Origin: Chitinophagaceae bacterium
GTDB lineage: Bacteria > Bacteroidota > Bacteroidia > Chitinophagales > Chitinophagaceae
Direction: 5' to 3'
Assembly (NCBI GenBank): GCA_016720775.1
Contig: JADKJX010000001.1
Span: 496,001 to 560,000, forward strand
Length of the DNA: 64,000 bases
A program made the position numbers and the translations under genes. This document shows, piece after piece, positions 51,450-60,103 of this stretch. Every line of letters starts with the position of its first letter. The first letter of the stretch is position 1. The notes below the pieces were generated by a model. It was given only the letters and a program-made list of their open reading frames with translations. It was not told where the DNA came from and searched no databases.

Positions 51450-53459
51450 CTAAACCGGAATTTTAATAACCACTTTTGTACCCGTTGCATTATTTTTATC
51501 ATCCTTCAGGTCTTCCACCTCTACGGTTGCTTTTATACCATACACCTGGTTAATCATATCAATTCTTTCGGATGTCATTTTAAGCCCAAAGGATTTTTGT
51601 TTAGTAGCAGATTTACTTTTGTATAAAGCCGCTTGTTCCCTGCCTACACCATCGTCCTGTATTATAACCTCCACAAAATTTTCGGCTGGCTGTGTAATAT
51701 CAATGTCAATAGAGCCTCCTTCTTTTTTATGCATCAACCCATGCCAAATGGCATTTTCAACATAAGGCTGAATAAGAAGCGGCGGCAGCTCGGTATATTG
51801 CTTATCAATTTCCGGCGATACCTGTATGCGGTACTTTACCTTGTCTTTAAACCGCATCGCTTCCAGTTCAATATACAACCGCAGTGTTTCCAGTTCTTTC
51901 TCCAGGGTTATTTTTTCTGAACGTGAGTTTTCCAATACCAGCCGTATCAGTTGCGAAAACATGGTAAGGTAACCTGCAGCGGTTTCCGAATTGTTTTCAA
52001 GCGTATATAATTTTATAGAGTTGAGGCAATTAAAAATAAAATGCGGATTCATCTGTGCCCTTAATGCGGTCATTTCTGTTTCTGCAATTTTTTGTTCAAA
52101 AACAGTTTGTACCTGTTTTATTTTCTGCTCTTCTACCAGTTTATTTTTTTGTTCAAGTTCTGTAGTACGTTTTTTTAGCTCATCTTCTAACTGTTCATTG
52201 TATCGTTGCTGTAAATTATTTCTTTCAACCAATACAAGTTTGCTGCGGTATGCAAGGGCAAAAGAAAAACAAACAGCTTCTACACAAAGCCCCAGCAACA
52301 TAAAAAATGGCGGAAAAGTTATAATGGTATTCCAGACATCGCCCCAGTGAAGCTCAACAGCCCTGTTCAATATACCTGTAACCGGCAGGCTCCATAAAAG
52401 CAACATACTTAAAAGCCCGGAAAACAAAAACCATTTCACTTTTTCTTTGCTTAATGGGGTAAGCACCAGCAAAATAAAATTCAATATCAGCATAGGAATA
52501 GGTAATACGAAATACCCGAATTGATCGGGAAATAAAAAGGATCCGGCACGGTAAGTGATGAATTGAATCAGCATTTGTACCACTGTAATGGCAATCAGCA
52601 TTTTAACGGCTAACCATGTTTTTTTAAACTGCTGCGGCAGTTTGAGCATATTGCCAATGAACAAACTGTATAGCACAGGTATGAGGTAAACCAATACCGA
52701 AAACATGATGTCGTGAAAAAAACCGTTAAAGAAATTGGCCGTAAACCGGATATCAATAAAAAAAATACCCGTAAGCACCGAGGAGGAAGTATAGGCCATA
52801 TACCAGAGAAAAACATTGTCTTTATACAGGTAATATTGGTATGCTGCAAACAGGGTGATAAAAAACAAAGAGCCGGTAATAATGGCTAACAGCAGAAAAA
52901 GTAAAGTGCTGTAATACCTTCCTTCCGCATCGGCCTGCATGAAAGTATAAGGCGTATTCAGGTAAGCCATGCCCGGCAACATCATATTACTTCGGTCTTC
53001 AGTTCTTACCCAGAATGTTTTTGTTGTCTGTGGATGAATGATAAGTGGCAGGTTGCCTTTTTCAATACCCCTGATAGCTGTTTCGTAAAGGCCCGATTTT
53101 GCCAAAAGGCCGGTAGAATCGTAAAGCCGTAAATAAACGTGTGGGCCGGGACTGAAGAAAAAATGAATAGTATCAGTAGCTGAAACATTGCTGATGCTAA
53201 AACGCAACCATTGAATAATTAAAGGCCGGTTTGAAAATCGTTGCTGACGATGGCTGCTATCGTACAGTACAAATAACTGTTTTTTTACTTCATCAAAAGA
53301 TAAAGGGTGCACAGAAGTCTCTTCATAAAACCAGCATTTATCAGCAATGCTTACACCACCCTGCCATTGAGGCTGTGCTTTAAATACAAGGGTATCCTGT
53401 GCAAACAGTTTGCCTGCACAGGTAACAAGGATTGAAATAATAAACACACGGCGCAACAT
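51450..53459 (-). CDS. 7TMR-DISM sensor histidine kinase (LytS/YehU-like His_kinase family)
   Basis: 669 aa from ATG 53459 (signal peptide MLRRVFIISILVTCAGKLFAQ); ATGs at 53498 and nearby would lengthen it. The N-terminal extracytoplasmic beta domain (7TMR-DISMED2-like) is followed by about seven membrane helices, a coiled coil of Glu/Lys-rich repeats (about residues 395-450), then the His_kinase block ALRAQMNPHFIFNCLNSIK with the phosphorylated His in NPHF, and a HATPase domain with PYVENAIWHGL and VIIQDDGVG. The DISM outer domain is thought to bind carbohydrates. It signals to the LytTR regulator encoded next. Confidence 0.94.
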   Translation of the reverse strand: MLRRVFIISILVTCAGKLFAQDTLVFKAQPQWQGGVSIADKCWFYEETSVHPLSFDEVKKQLFVLYDSSHRQQRFSNRPLIIQWLRFSISNVSATDTIHFFFSPGPHVYLRLYDSTGLLAKSGLYETAIRGIEKGNLPLIIHPQTTKTFWVRTEDRSNMMLPGMAYLNTPYTFMQADAEGRYYSTLLFLLLAIITGSLFFITLFAAYQYYLYKDNVFLWYMAYTSSSVLTGIFFIDIRFTANFFNGFFHDIMFSVLVYLIPVLYSLFIGNMLKLPQQFKKTWLAVKMLIAITVVQMLIQFITYRAGSFLFPDQFGYFVLPIPMLILNFILLVLTPLSKEKVKWFLFSGLLSMLLLWSLPVTGILNRAVELHWGDVWNTIITFPPFFMLLGLCVEAVCFSFALAYRSKLVLVERNNLQQRYNEQLEDELKKRTTELEQKNKLVEEQKIKQVQTVFEQKIAETEMTALRAQMNPHFIFNCLNSIKLYTLENNSETAAGYLTMFSQLIRLVLENSRSEKITLEKELETLRLYIELEAMRFKDKVKYRIQVSPEIDKQYTELPPLLIQPYVENAIWHGLMHKKEGGSIDIDITQPAENFVEVIIQDDGVGREQAALYKSKSATKQKSFGLKMTSERIDMINQVYGIKATVEVEDLKDDKNNATGTKVVIKIPV

Positions 53460-53682
53460 ACACACTAAAATTAAACAATGCAGGTTCATTTGCATCATGT
53501 TATTGGTGAATGCCCGTTTTTTTGAGGGAACGGTATATGTGGCGCTTTACATCCTGGTTCCTGCTGCTCACTCATAAAAGCTTCCTGTTACCACAATTTG
53601 TTTTTGTCGCCATTGTTGTTGCATTAGTTTCATCAAAGATTTTTTAAACCACACTAAGTAGCAATCTGTTAAAACAATCGTT

Positions 53683-54534
53683 ATGATAAAAAAGATCCTG
53701 CATGTAATAGTTATCATCTTTTTATTGCCACTTCCATTTATCGGCTCTGGTGATATATTGAAAAAGTTTTCGCCTTACTTTAATGAAAATGGTTTGGGGC
53801 TGTACATCGCCCTCAGTATTGCCTGCGGCCTTGTATCGGCCATAGCAGCTTATTATGTAACCAATAAAGCATTGGCAAAGCCTTTATTGTTAGCAGGCGC
53901 TTCACTTTTTGTAATAGGAATTTCAATGACCTCAGTACTGGGTTTGGGTGCTCAGCCTGATTTTAGCATCAATATGCTGCAGCATCCCGAACGGGAGCAT
54001 TACCGGTATGCCTTGCTTTTTTTGAATGCCCTTCTTTTTGCTGCTGCATTTTTCATGATCATCCGAAACAGCTGGCGGACCACAGCTAAATGGCATAAAT
54101 GGATCGTGCTGCTTTTTATTCCGGCATTTGCTGAATGGCTTTGGGAGTTTCCGCATCATTTCTTTTTAGGTACACACTTGCAGCAATGGATAAGCCAGGG
54201 AAAAAACGCCGCAGATTTTATGGTAAACTATACGCCTGAATCTGCTTTACGTGCCGGCGGCATTGCCCGTGTGTTACAATACCTGGTTATTCTATGGCTT
54301 GCATTCATGCTGTTTAAATCCGGTGTTCTCAAAAAATGGGTATTAATTGTGCTGACCATATTTTGCGCCTTGGGATGCTTTACAGGTATTGCGATTGCAG
54401 TTTTAGGTTATGCTTCTTTTGCAAAGTTACAGATACTGATGTTATTCTTTATCCCGGCAGGGCCTTTTGTATTATCGTATTGGACCGGTTTGGCACTTTT
54501 AAGTAAAAGAACAAACGGTGGTCAAATGTATTGA
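53683..54534 (+). CDS. Unknown integral membrane protein
   Basis: 283 aa with about eight hydrophobic segments (near residues 5-22, 39-60, 65-90, 105-126, 136-155, 190-212, 218-245 and 250-275). No catalytic motif is visible; EWLWEFPHHFFLGTH in a loop is the most distinctive stretch. It is transcribed divergently from the histidine kinase with 223 nt between them, so it could be a target or partner of that two-component pair, but this is a guess from position. A hairpin terminator follows 49 nt after the stop. Confidence 0.7.
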   Translation: MIKKILHVIVIIFLLPLPFIGSGDILKKFSPYFNENGLGLYIALSIACGLVSAIAAYYVTNKALAKPLLLAGASLFVIGISMTSVLGLGAQPDFSINMLQHPEREHYRYALLFLNALLFAAAFFMIIRNSWRTTAKWHKWIVLLFIPAFAEWLWEFPHHFFLGTHLQQWISQGKNAADFMVNYTPESALRAGGIARVLQYLVILWLAFMLFKSGVLKKWVLIVLTIFCALGCFTGIAIAVLGYASFAKLQILMLFFIPAGPFVLSYWTGLALLSKRTNGGQMY

Positions 54535-54582
54535 ACAGGTAACTTATTACAGTCAATCTTTAAACTTATTGCTTATAACTTC

Positions 54583-54620
54583 ACTGGCTGGCAAGCTTGA
54601 TGCCGGCCAGTATTTATTTT
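54583..54620 (+). terminator. Rho-independent terminator after the membrane protein gene
   Basis: An 11-bp stem, ACTGGCTGGCA (54583-54593) and TGCCGGCCAGT (54601-54611) with one U-G pair, closes a 7-nt loop and is followed by ATTTATTTT. It fits termination of the gene ending at 54534. Confidence 0.75.
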
Positions 54621-54636
54621 AATTACCGAAACAGGA

Positions 54637-54783
54637 AGAAACCTCCTTTACCATCTTCTCGATCTCGGGGTCTCTTTGTATGGTGGTTTGTGAAAAGGAT
54701 GTATGAAAAGAAAAAATGCTGCTATGAAGATTGCTTTTCTCATAAACCGGGGTTGAGTATAAATATACAAAGAAAGCAGGAAC
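54637..54783 (-). pseudogene. Duplicated 5' fragment of the M28 peptidase gene
   Basis: This stretch repeats 49597-49740 almost base for base: the leader (AACCGGGGTTGAGTATAAAT on the plus strand), signal peptide codons and the codons for TTIQRDPEIEKMVKEVS. It has small indels: two bases missing within the signal peptide codons, so the start is out of frame with the rest, and four Gs instead of five in the leader. It ends abruptly where the mature domain should begin. It is therefore a non-functional copy. A CCTGCC-TGAC-GGCAGG hairpin adjoins it at 54783-54798. Confidence 0.88.
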
Positions 54784-54981
54784 CTGCCTGACGGCAGGCC
54801 AGGCGACGGCAATGTGTCTACCTGCGGATGCATCAAATATCACAAAGATACACAACGCACAAACCCTTTGCTCCATATCTGCAGCAGTGGGGAGAGCCTT
54901 TGCTCACTTCTAAAATTGTTATAAATTGCAAACCACTCCCTCTTAAACCCCACCAGTTTATTTTTTTGTCTAAATCTTTTT

Positions 54982-55182
54982 ATGAATAGATCAATAACTC
55001 TTATTGCCATTGCAACTTTGTTCAGCAGTTTTGCCAGAAGCCAGTCTCTTAGTATCAATACCGATGGCAGTATGGCAAACAGCAGTTCCATGCTCGATAT
55101 AAAAAGCACTACAAAGGGATTGCTTATTCCCCGGATGGCAAAATCAGAAAGGCAGGCTATCAGTTCCCTGCAGCCGGTTTAA
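54982..55182 (+). CDS. N-terminal part of tail-fibre/S74 domain protein (frameshifted)
   Basis: 66 aa: signal peptide MNRSITLIAIATLFSSFARS, then SSSMLDIKSTTKGLLIPRM, a motif found at the start of many Bacteroidota tail-fibre-like surface proteins. The frame ends SSLQPV at a TAA. One extra C in the CCC run (55166-55168) would read SSPAAGLMVYQN and join it to the next frame, giving a 676-aa protein over 54982-57011. The downstream part is listed separately. Confidence 0.85.
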   Translation: MNRSITLIAIATLFSSFARSQSLSINTDGSMANSSSMLDIKSTTKGLLIPRMAKSERQAISSLQPV

Positions 55183-57011
55183 TGGTGTACCAAAATGCAC
55201 CGGACAGCACAGGGTTTTATTTTTATGATGGCAGCAGCTGGCTTTGGATAATTTCAACAGGAACGGTACATGGAATGGATACCACTTCTTGGAAAAGAAC
55301 CGGTAATGCAAATACTAGTGCAGCCAATAATTTTTTTGGTACAACAGATAATGTGCAGCTTAATTTCAGGGTAAACAATTTCAGGGCCGGACTGATAGAT
55401 CACATCAACGAAAATACAGGATTCGGTATGGGAACATTAGGCAGTTTAACATCCGGAGGTGGCAATGCAGGATTAGGAGACAGCGCCTTACGCAATAATA
55501 CCACTGGTACTTTTAATACAGCCCTTGGGTTTGTTGCATTGAAAACCAATACGGGTGGAAACAATAATACCTCCGTTGGTTACCGTTCTATGTTCAATAA
55601 TTTAACCGGCAACCAGAATGCAACTACCGGCGATAAAACATTATTTGCCAACACCACAGGCTCTTTAAATACTGCAATAGGATCGCTTGCATTAAGAACA
55701 AATACGACCGGCTCTCAGAATACCGCTGTGGGTGACAGTGCGGTTTACAGCAGCAGTACCGTTTCAAATCTTACAGGCATTGGCCACGCTTCGCTGAAAT
55801 CCAATACTTCCGGCACTGATAACACTTCTGTCGGTTACCAGGCCATGTATTCTAATACAACCGGTTATTCCAACCTAGTGACCGGTTCGCAGGCTTTGTT
55901 TAATAATACTATCGGTTTTAACAATGTGGCTGTGGGGGCGCAGGCTTTATACAGTAACAGTTCGGGCAGTAATGGAACTGCAGTTGGAACCAATGCGCTT
56001 TATTCAAATACCACCGGGTATGTGAATACCGCTGTCGGATTCAGAACGCTTTATTCTAATTCGGTTGGTTCTTTTAATACTGCCGTTGGGGAATATGCAA
56101 TGAACAGTAATCTTGATGGAGATGAGAACACGGTAATGGGAAATTTTGCACTTCAGTTTAATACTTCCGGTGGTCAGAATACGGCGGTCGGCAATCAGGC
56201 GCTCTATAAAAATACCATCTCCAGTTATAATACAGGCTTTGGGTATAATACGCTTTATAATAATACCACCGGGGCTCTTAACACGGCCATTGGTGCAAAT
56301 GCATTGCTTAACAATACCGGAGCAACAGGTAATACCGCTCTTGGAAATTTTGCTGGTGGCCAAACCAATGATAATAATTATAATACTTATCTTGGTTACG
56401 ATGCAAATAATTATACCGGCACCCCATATACCAACAGTACTGCTTTGGGTAATACATCTAGGATCACTGCAAGTAATCAAATAGTGCTCGGTAATACCAA
56501 TATCACCCAGATAAGAGCGATGGTAACATCCATCACCGCTATTAGTGACGGGCGTTTTAAAAAAAATATAAAAGAAGATGTAAAAGGCCTTGACTTTATC
56601 CTCAGGTTGCGGCCCGTTACCTATAATCTTGATGTGTACAAATTAAATAAATTCTTACACGATACAGCAAATGCAAATACCACATCCATATCGGAAAAAG
56701 AGCATATTGTGCAATCCGGATTTGTAGCACAGGAAGTGAGTGAAGCCGCCAAAAAAGCAGGATATGATTTCAGCGGTATTGCCATACCACGAAGTGAAAA
56801 TGAACCTTACGGGTTACGTTATACCGAGTTTGTGGTACCCATGGTAAAAGCCATGCAGGAACAACAGGCGTTGATTGTTTCCCTTCAGCAACAGGTTAAA
56901 ACAATGAAGTTACAAAACAGCTCAAACGAAAAAAATACGCTTGACGCCCTGGCAGCGCTTCAAAAGAAAATAGAAGAACTGGAGAAAAGTTTGGCAGCTG
57001 TGAAGAAATAA
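55182..57011 (+). CDS. Tail-fibre domain protein with adhesin-head repeats and S74 chaperone domain
   Basis: 609 aa in this frame, the main part of the gene starting at 54982. After QNAPDSTGFYFYDGSSWLW come some 20 repeats of roughly 20-24 residues built on NTAVG and YSNTTG (for example NTAVGNQALYKNT), like the head repeats of trimeric autotransporters. The C-terminal domain begins SDGRFKKNI, which holds the Ser/Lys pair of S74 self-cleaving chaperones, and ends in a coiled coil (KKIEELEKSLAAVKK). It is probably a trimeric surface fibre or a phage-derived structure. The repeat DNA spans about 55480-56500. Confidence 0.85.
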   Translation: MVYQNAPDSTGFYFYDGSSWLWIISTGTVHGMDTTSWKRTGNANTSAANNFFGTTDNVQLNFRVNNFRAGLIDHINENTGFGMGTLGSLTSGGGNAGLGDSALRNNTTGTFNTALGFVALKTNTGGNNNTSVGYRSMFNNLTGNQNATTGDKTLFANTTGSLNTAIGSLALRTNTTGSQNTAVGDSAVYSSSTVSNLTGIGHASLKSNTSGTDNTSVGYQAMYSNTTGYSNLVTGSQALFNNTIGFNNVAVGAQALYSNSSGSNGTAVGTNALYSNTTGYVNTAVGFRTLYSNSVGSFNTAVGEYAMNSNLDGDENTVMGNFALQFNTSGGQNTAVGNQALYKNTISSYNTGFGYNTLYNNTTGALNTAIGANALLNNTGATGNTALGNFAGGQTNDNNYNTYLGYDANNYTGTPYTNSTALGNTSRITASNQIVLGNTNITQIRAMVTSITAISDGRFKKNIKEDVKGLDFILRLRPVTYNLDVYKLNKFLHDTANANTTSISEKEHIVQSGFVAQEVSEAAKKAGYDFSGIAIPRSENEPYGLRYTEFVVPMVKAMQEQQALIVSLQQQVKTMKLQNSSNEKNTLDALAALQKKIEELEKSLAAVKK

Positions 57012-57190
57012 CCTTTCTGGCCTTGCTAAAACCGGAATCAACAGTAAACAGCGGGTGGCCGCGTTTGCCAACCCCTGCAAGTTCGCAAACGGGCAAGCAG
57101 TCACTTTCGTTTAATCAAGATCCCTCGGCTAAGAACCCAAAAAAAATTACTTTTACAGCCCAACGTTTTTTAAAAGTATAAAATAATAGT

Positions 57191-58165
57191 ATGAGCAAAG
57201 GACCAGTAAGTAATTTTATAGAACATCACTACCGCCATTTCAACGCAGCTGCTTTAATGGACGCAGCCAAAGGATATGTAACCCACTTAGATGGAGGTGG
57301 CAAAATGATGATTACCCTGGCCGGGGCCATGAGTACGGCAGAGCTTGGTTTAAGCCTGGCCGAAATGATCAGGCAGGATAAAGTGGCCATCATCAGTTGT
57401 ACCGGCGCCAACCTGGAAGAAGATATCATGAACCTGGTGGCACACAGTCATTATAAAAGAGTGCCCAATTACCGCGACCTGAGTCCGCAGGAAGAATGGG
57501 ACCTGCTGGAGAATCATTATAACCGCGTGACTGATACCTGCATACCAGAGGAAGAAGCTTTTAGAAGATTACAGAAACATATTCACCAGATATGGAAAGA
57601 TGCGGATGATAAGGGCGAACGTTATTTTCCGCATGAGTACATGTACAAGATGTTGCTGAGTGGCGTGCTGGAACAATATTATGAAATTGATCCGAAGAAC
57701 AGCTGGATGCTTGCTGCTGCAAAAAAGAATATTCCGATTGTGGTGCCGGGTTGGGAAGACAGTACGATGGGAAATATTTTTGCATCGTACATCATCAAAA
57801 ATGAAATGAAAGCAACCACCATGAAGAGCGGTATTGAATACATGGTTTGGTTGGCTGACTGGTACCGCAACAATTCTTCCGGTAAAGGTGTTGGCTTCTT
57901 CCAGATAGGTGGTGGTATTGCCGGTGATTTCCCGATATGCGTTGTGCCGATGATGTACCAGGACCTGGAATGGCATGATGTTCCGTTCTGGAGTTATTTC
58001 TGCCAGATCAGTGATTCAACCACGTCGTATGGTTCTTATTCAGGTGCAGTACCCAATGAAAAAATTACCTGGGGCAAGTTAGATATCAATACGCCTAAAT
58101 TCATTGTGGAGAGTGATGCAACCATTGTAGCGCCGCTGATATTTGCGTGGGTGCTGGGTTGGTAG
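57191..58165 (+). CDS. Deoxyhypusine synthase-like protein
   Basis: 324 aa. It has the family features: MITLAGAMSTAELG, IISCTGANLEEDI, VPGWEDSTMGN, and the catalytic lysine K296 in EKITWGKLD, the position of the enzyme-intermediate lysine of DHS. In eukaryotes and archaea DHS moves the aminobutyl group of spermidine to eIF5A; bacteria lack that target, and bacterial homologues are thought to be polyamine (for example homospermidine) synthases or unknown. It stands alone: a strong terminator follows and the 179 nt before it hold no gene. Confidence 0.88.
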   Translation: MSKGPVSNFIEHHYRHFNAAALMDAAKGYVTHLDGGGKMMITLAGAMSTAELGLSLAEMIRQDKVAIISCTGANLEEDIMNLVAHSHYKRVPNYRDLSPQEEWDLLENHYNRVTDTCIPEEEAFRRLQKHIHQIWKDADDKGERYFPHEYMYKMLLSGVLEQYYEIDPKNSWMLAAAKKNIPIVVPGWEDSTMGNIFASYIIKNEMKATTMKSGIEYMVWLADWYRNNSSGKGVGFFQIGGGIAGDFPICVVPMMYQDLEWHDVPFWSYFCQISDSTTSYGSYSGAVPNEKITWGKLDINTPKFIVESDATIVAPLIFAWVLGW

Positions 58166-58336
58166 CCCCTATCCCCTAAAGGGGAGCTTAGAGTATAAGA
58201 TTTCAAAACTCTTTTCGTAAACTTAAAGTGGGCTGCATATTTAATGCAGCCCACTTTAAGTAAATACAGTCCTATTTTTTAAAAAGAAAAAAATTCTTTA
58301 GAGTCAGTCCTCAACCCCCCTTTAGGGGATGGGGGC
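58165..58336. repeat. 20-bp inverted repeats flanking a terminator
   Basis: GCCCCTATCCCCTAAAGGGG at 58165-58184 is matched in inverse orientation at about 58317-58336 (CCCCTTTAGGGGATGGGGGC), with one difference in 20. The first copy includes the last base of the stop codon of the deoxyhypusine-synthase-like gene; the second lies just before the end of the M28 gene. Each copy itself contains the palindrome CCCCTAAAGGGG. The 170-bp block looks like a small dispersed intergenic element. Confidence 0.7.
58222..58280. terminator. Long bidirectional terminator hairpin
   Basis: A perfect 17-bp stem, CTTAAAGTGGGCTGCAT (58222-58238) with its complement at 58244-58260, closes a 5-nt loop. A TTTTTT run (58275-58280) lies 14 nt beyond the stem on the right side, and convergent genes lie on both sides. 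Confidence 0.88.
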
Positions 58337-58341
58337 GGCGT

Positions 58342-59925
58342 TTACCTTGTTCCCATATTCAGCGGCGTATCTCTCTTCAGCATCTCATCCCGGTTGGCCA
58401 TTTCCCAGGCGGTGTGAAAGATCATCTTTACTCTCTTCTCATACAGGTCCCAGTTGATCTTATCCACGGTATCTGTTGGCTGGTGGTAATCTGACTTCAG
58501 CATACCATCGTAGAAAAATAAAATGGGTACTCCTTTGCGGGCGAAGTTGTAATGATCACTGCGGAAATAGATCCTGTTCTGGTCATTGGGGTCATCGAAC
58601 TTATAATCCAGAACAAGGTTGGTATATTTTTTATTCATGCCTTCATTGATGATGGGCAGGTCGCTGCTGAGTTTATCATGACCGATCACATAAACATAAT
58701 TCAGAGTGTCATCTGTTTTGCGTTCGGTATCGATCCTGCCCACCATGTCGGTATTCAGGTCAACGGTTGTTTTTTCCAGCGGGTAAAAAGGATGATCGCT
58801 GTAGTATTCGCTGCCCCACAATCCTTTCTCTTCACCACTAACGGTCATGAAAACAATGGTCCTTCTCGGGCGGTTACCTTCGGCAGCAGCTTTGGCAAAG
58901 GCTTCGGCCATGTTAATAACAGCAACCGTTCCGCTGCCATCATCATCGGCGCCATACCATATCTTTCCGTTGCGCATGCCTAAGTGATCGTAGTGGCCGG
59001 TAAGAAAAACATACTCATCTTTCTTATCGGTTCCTTCAATGATACCCACTACGTTGCTGGCATTGATGGTGGTGCGGTATTTATTAAAGCTGAAGTTTGT
59101 TTTATACTTCATTTCAACACCGTTTATCTTCAGTATCTCACTTCTTTTAGCTGCTGCAATCACGGAATCCAAAGCGAAGCCATCGGCAATGATCGTTTTT
59201 GCAAATGCATGAGACAGCAATGCATAGTTTATCATTTTTGCATCGTTGCCGCGGGGAAAGTAAACACCGGTTTTTTTACCATTGTCAACCGTACGCTGGT
59301 TGAACATTTCCTGCTGCGGATTTATCACCAATGCACCTGACGCACCTTTGGATGCAGCCAGTGCCAGTTTTTTAGATATGCCGGGAAAGCTCCATTCGCT
59401 GCCACGGGTTGTTCCGCTGATGATGTACTTTCCGTCTTTCTTTGGCTCGCCTAAAAAGAAGATCACCACTTTGCCTTTTACATTCACGTTGGTGTAATCA
59501 CTATAGGCTTTATCATCGATACCATAACCGATGAAGATCACTTTTTTGCCTTTGAACTTTCCTGTTTCGTTTGCATTCAGGGGAGCAATAAAATCTGTTC
59601 CGAAAACAGCATCCTTTCCATTCCCCGTGAGGGAGGTGGTCAATAAACTGTCCTGGTACAGCGGGTAAAATTGCTGGTAGCCATTCAATGCCGGTACTGA
59701 TTTCAATCCCATCGCTTTGAATTGTGATTCGATATAAGCCGCTGCTTTGCGCTGGCCTTCGGTACCGGTTTCCCGGCCTTCCATTTCGGCGCTGGCAACA
59801 ATGCTGAGGTGTTTATTAAGATTAGCACCTGTTATACCTGCTGCATATTTAGCGGCAATATCTGTTTGTGCAAAAACAGCACTGATGCAAGCCACCAGGC
59901 TGAGTGATAAAACTATTTTTTTCAT
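58342..59925 (-). CDS. Secreted M28-family zinc peptidase with PA-like insert
   Basis: 527 aa with signal peptide MKKIVLSLSLVACISAVFAQ. Residues about 110-260 form a protease-associated domain (VNVKGKVVIFFLGEP, KGASGALVINP). The peptidase core has TGHYDHLGM, GADDDGSGTVA, SGEEKGLWGSEYY, NTDMVGRID and SDYHQPTDT, supplying His, Asp, Glu, Asp and His zinc ligands. It is an aminopeptidase-type enzyme, probably periplasmic or exported. It is only distantly similar to the M28 gene at 48358, which lacks the PA insert. Confidence 0.93.
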   Translation of the reverse strand: MKKIVLSLSLVACISAVFAQTDIAAKYAAGITGANLNKHLSIVASAEMEGRETGTEGQRKAAAYIESQFKAMGLKSVPALNGYQQFYPLYQDSLLTTSLTGNGKDAVFGTDFIAPLNANETGKFKGKKVIFIGYGIDDKAYSDYTNVNVKGKVVIFFLGEPKKDGKYIISGTTRGSEWSFPGISKKLALAASKGASGALVINPQQEMFNQRTVDNGKKTGVYFPRGNDAKMINYALLSHAFAKTIIADGFALDSVIAAAKRSEILKINGVEMKYKTNFSFNKYRTTINASNVVGIIEGTDKKDEYVFLTGHYDHLGMRNGKIWYGADDDGSGTVAVINMAEAFAKAAAEGNRPRRTIVFMTVSGEEKGLWGSEYYSDHPFYPLEKTTVDLNTDMVGRIDTERKTDDTLNYVYVIGHDKLSSDLPIINEGMNKKYTNLVLDYKFDDPNDQNRIYFRSDHYNFARKGVPILFFYDGMLKSDYHQPTDTVDKINWDLYEKRVKMIFHTAWEMANRDEMLKRDTPLNMGTR

Positions 59926-60002
59926 TTGTCGGTTTTAATTGCAGGCAAAATAATCAAATCGGGTTAACCATGTTTTGATTTTATATGAACGGCAGGGAGG
60001 AT

Positions 60003-60090
60003 CGTTCAAGACGTTCAAGACGTTTAAATCGTTTAAAGGTTAGCATAATACGAAAGGATGAACGTTTAAACGATTAAAACCATTAAACCC
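60003..60090. repeat. Tandem 9-mers and GTTTAAAC-type repeats downstream of rpiB
   Basis: Four consecutive 9-nt units stand at 60003-60038 (CGTTCAAGA twice, CGTTTAAAT, CGTTTAAAG), followed near 60063-60090 by AACGTTTAAACG and two more TTAAA units. Related units lie on the other side of rpiB (60554-60650). Non-coding; function unknown. Confidence 0.7.
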
Positions 60091-60103
60091 TGCAACGGTT
60101 TCA

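Noticed and set aside
54619..54876. Minus-strand 85-codon ORF near the duplicated M28 fragment
   Set aside because: It is a chance frame through a broken duplicate; the signal peptide and downstream codons are in different frames.
60003..60090. Short tandem units near rpiB as CRISPR or origin iterons
   Set aside because: Units are 9 bp without spacers, and no replication gene or DnaA-box cluster is nearby.
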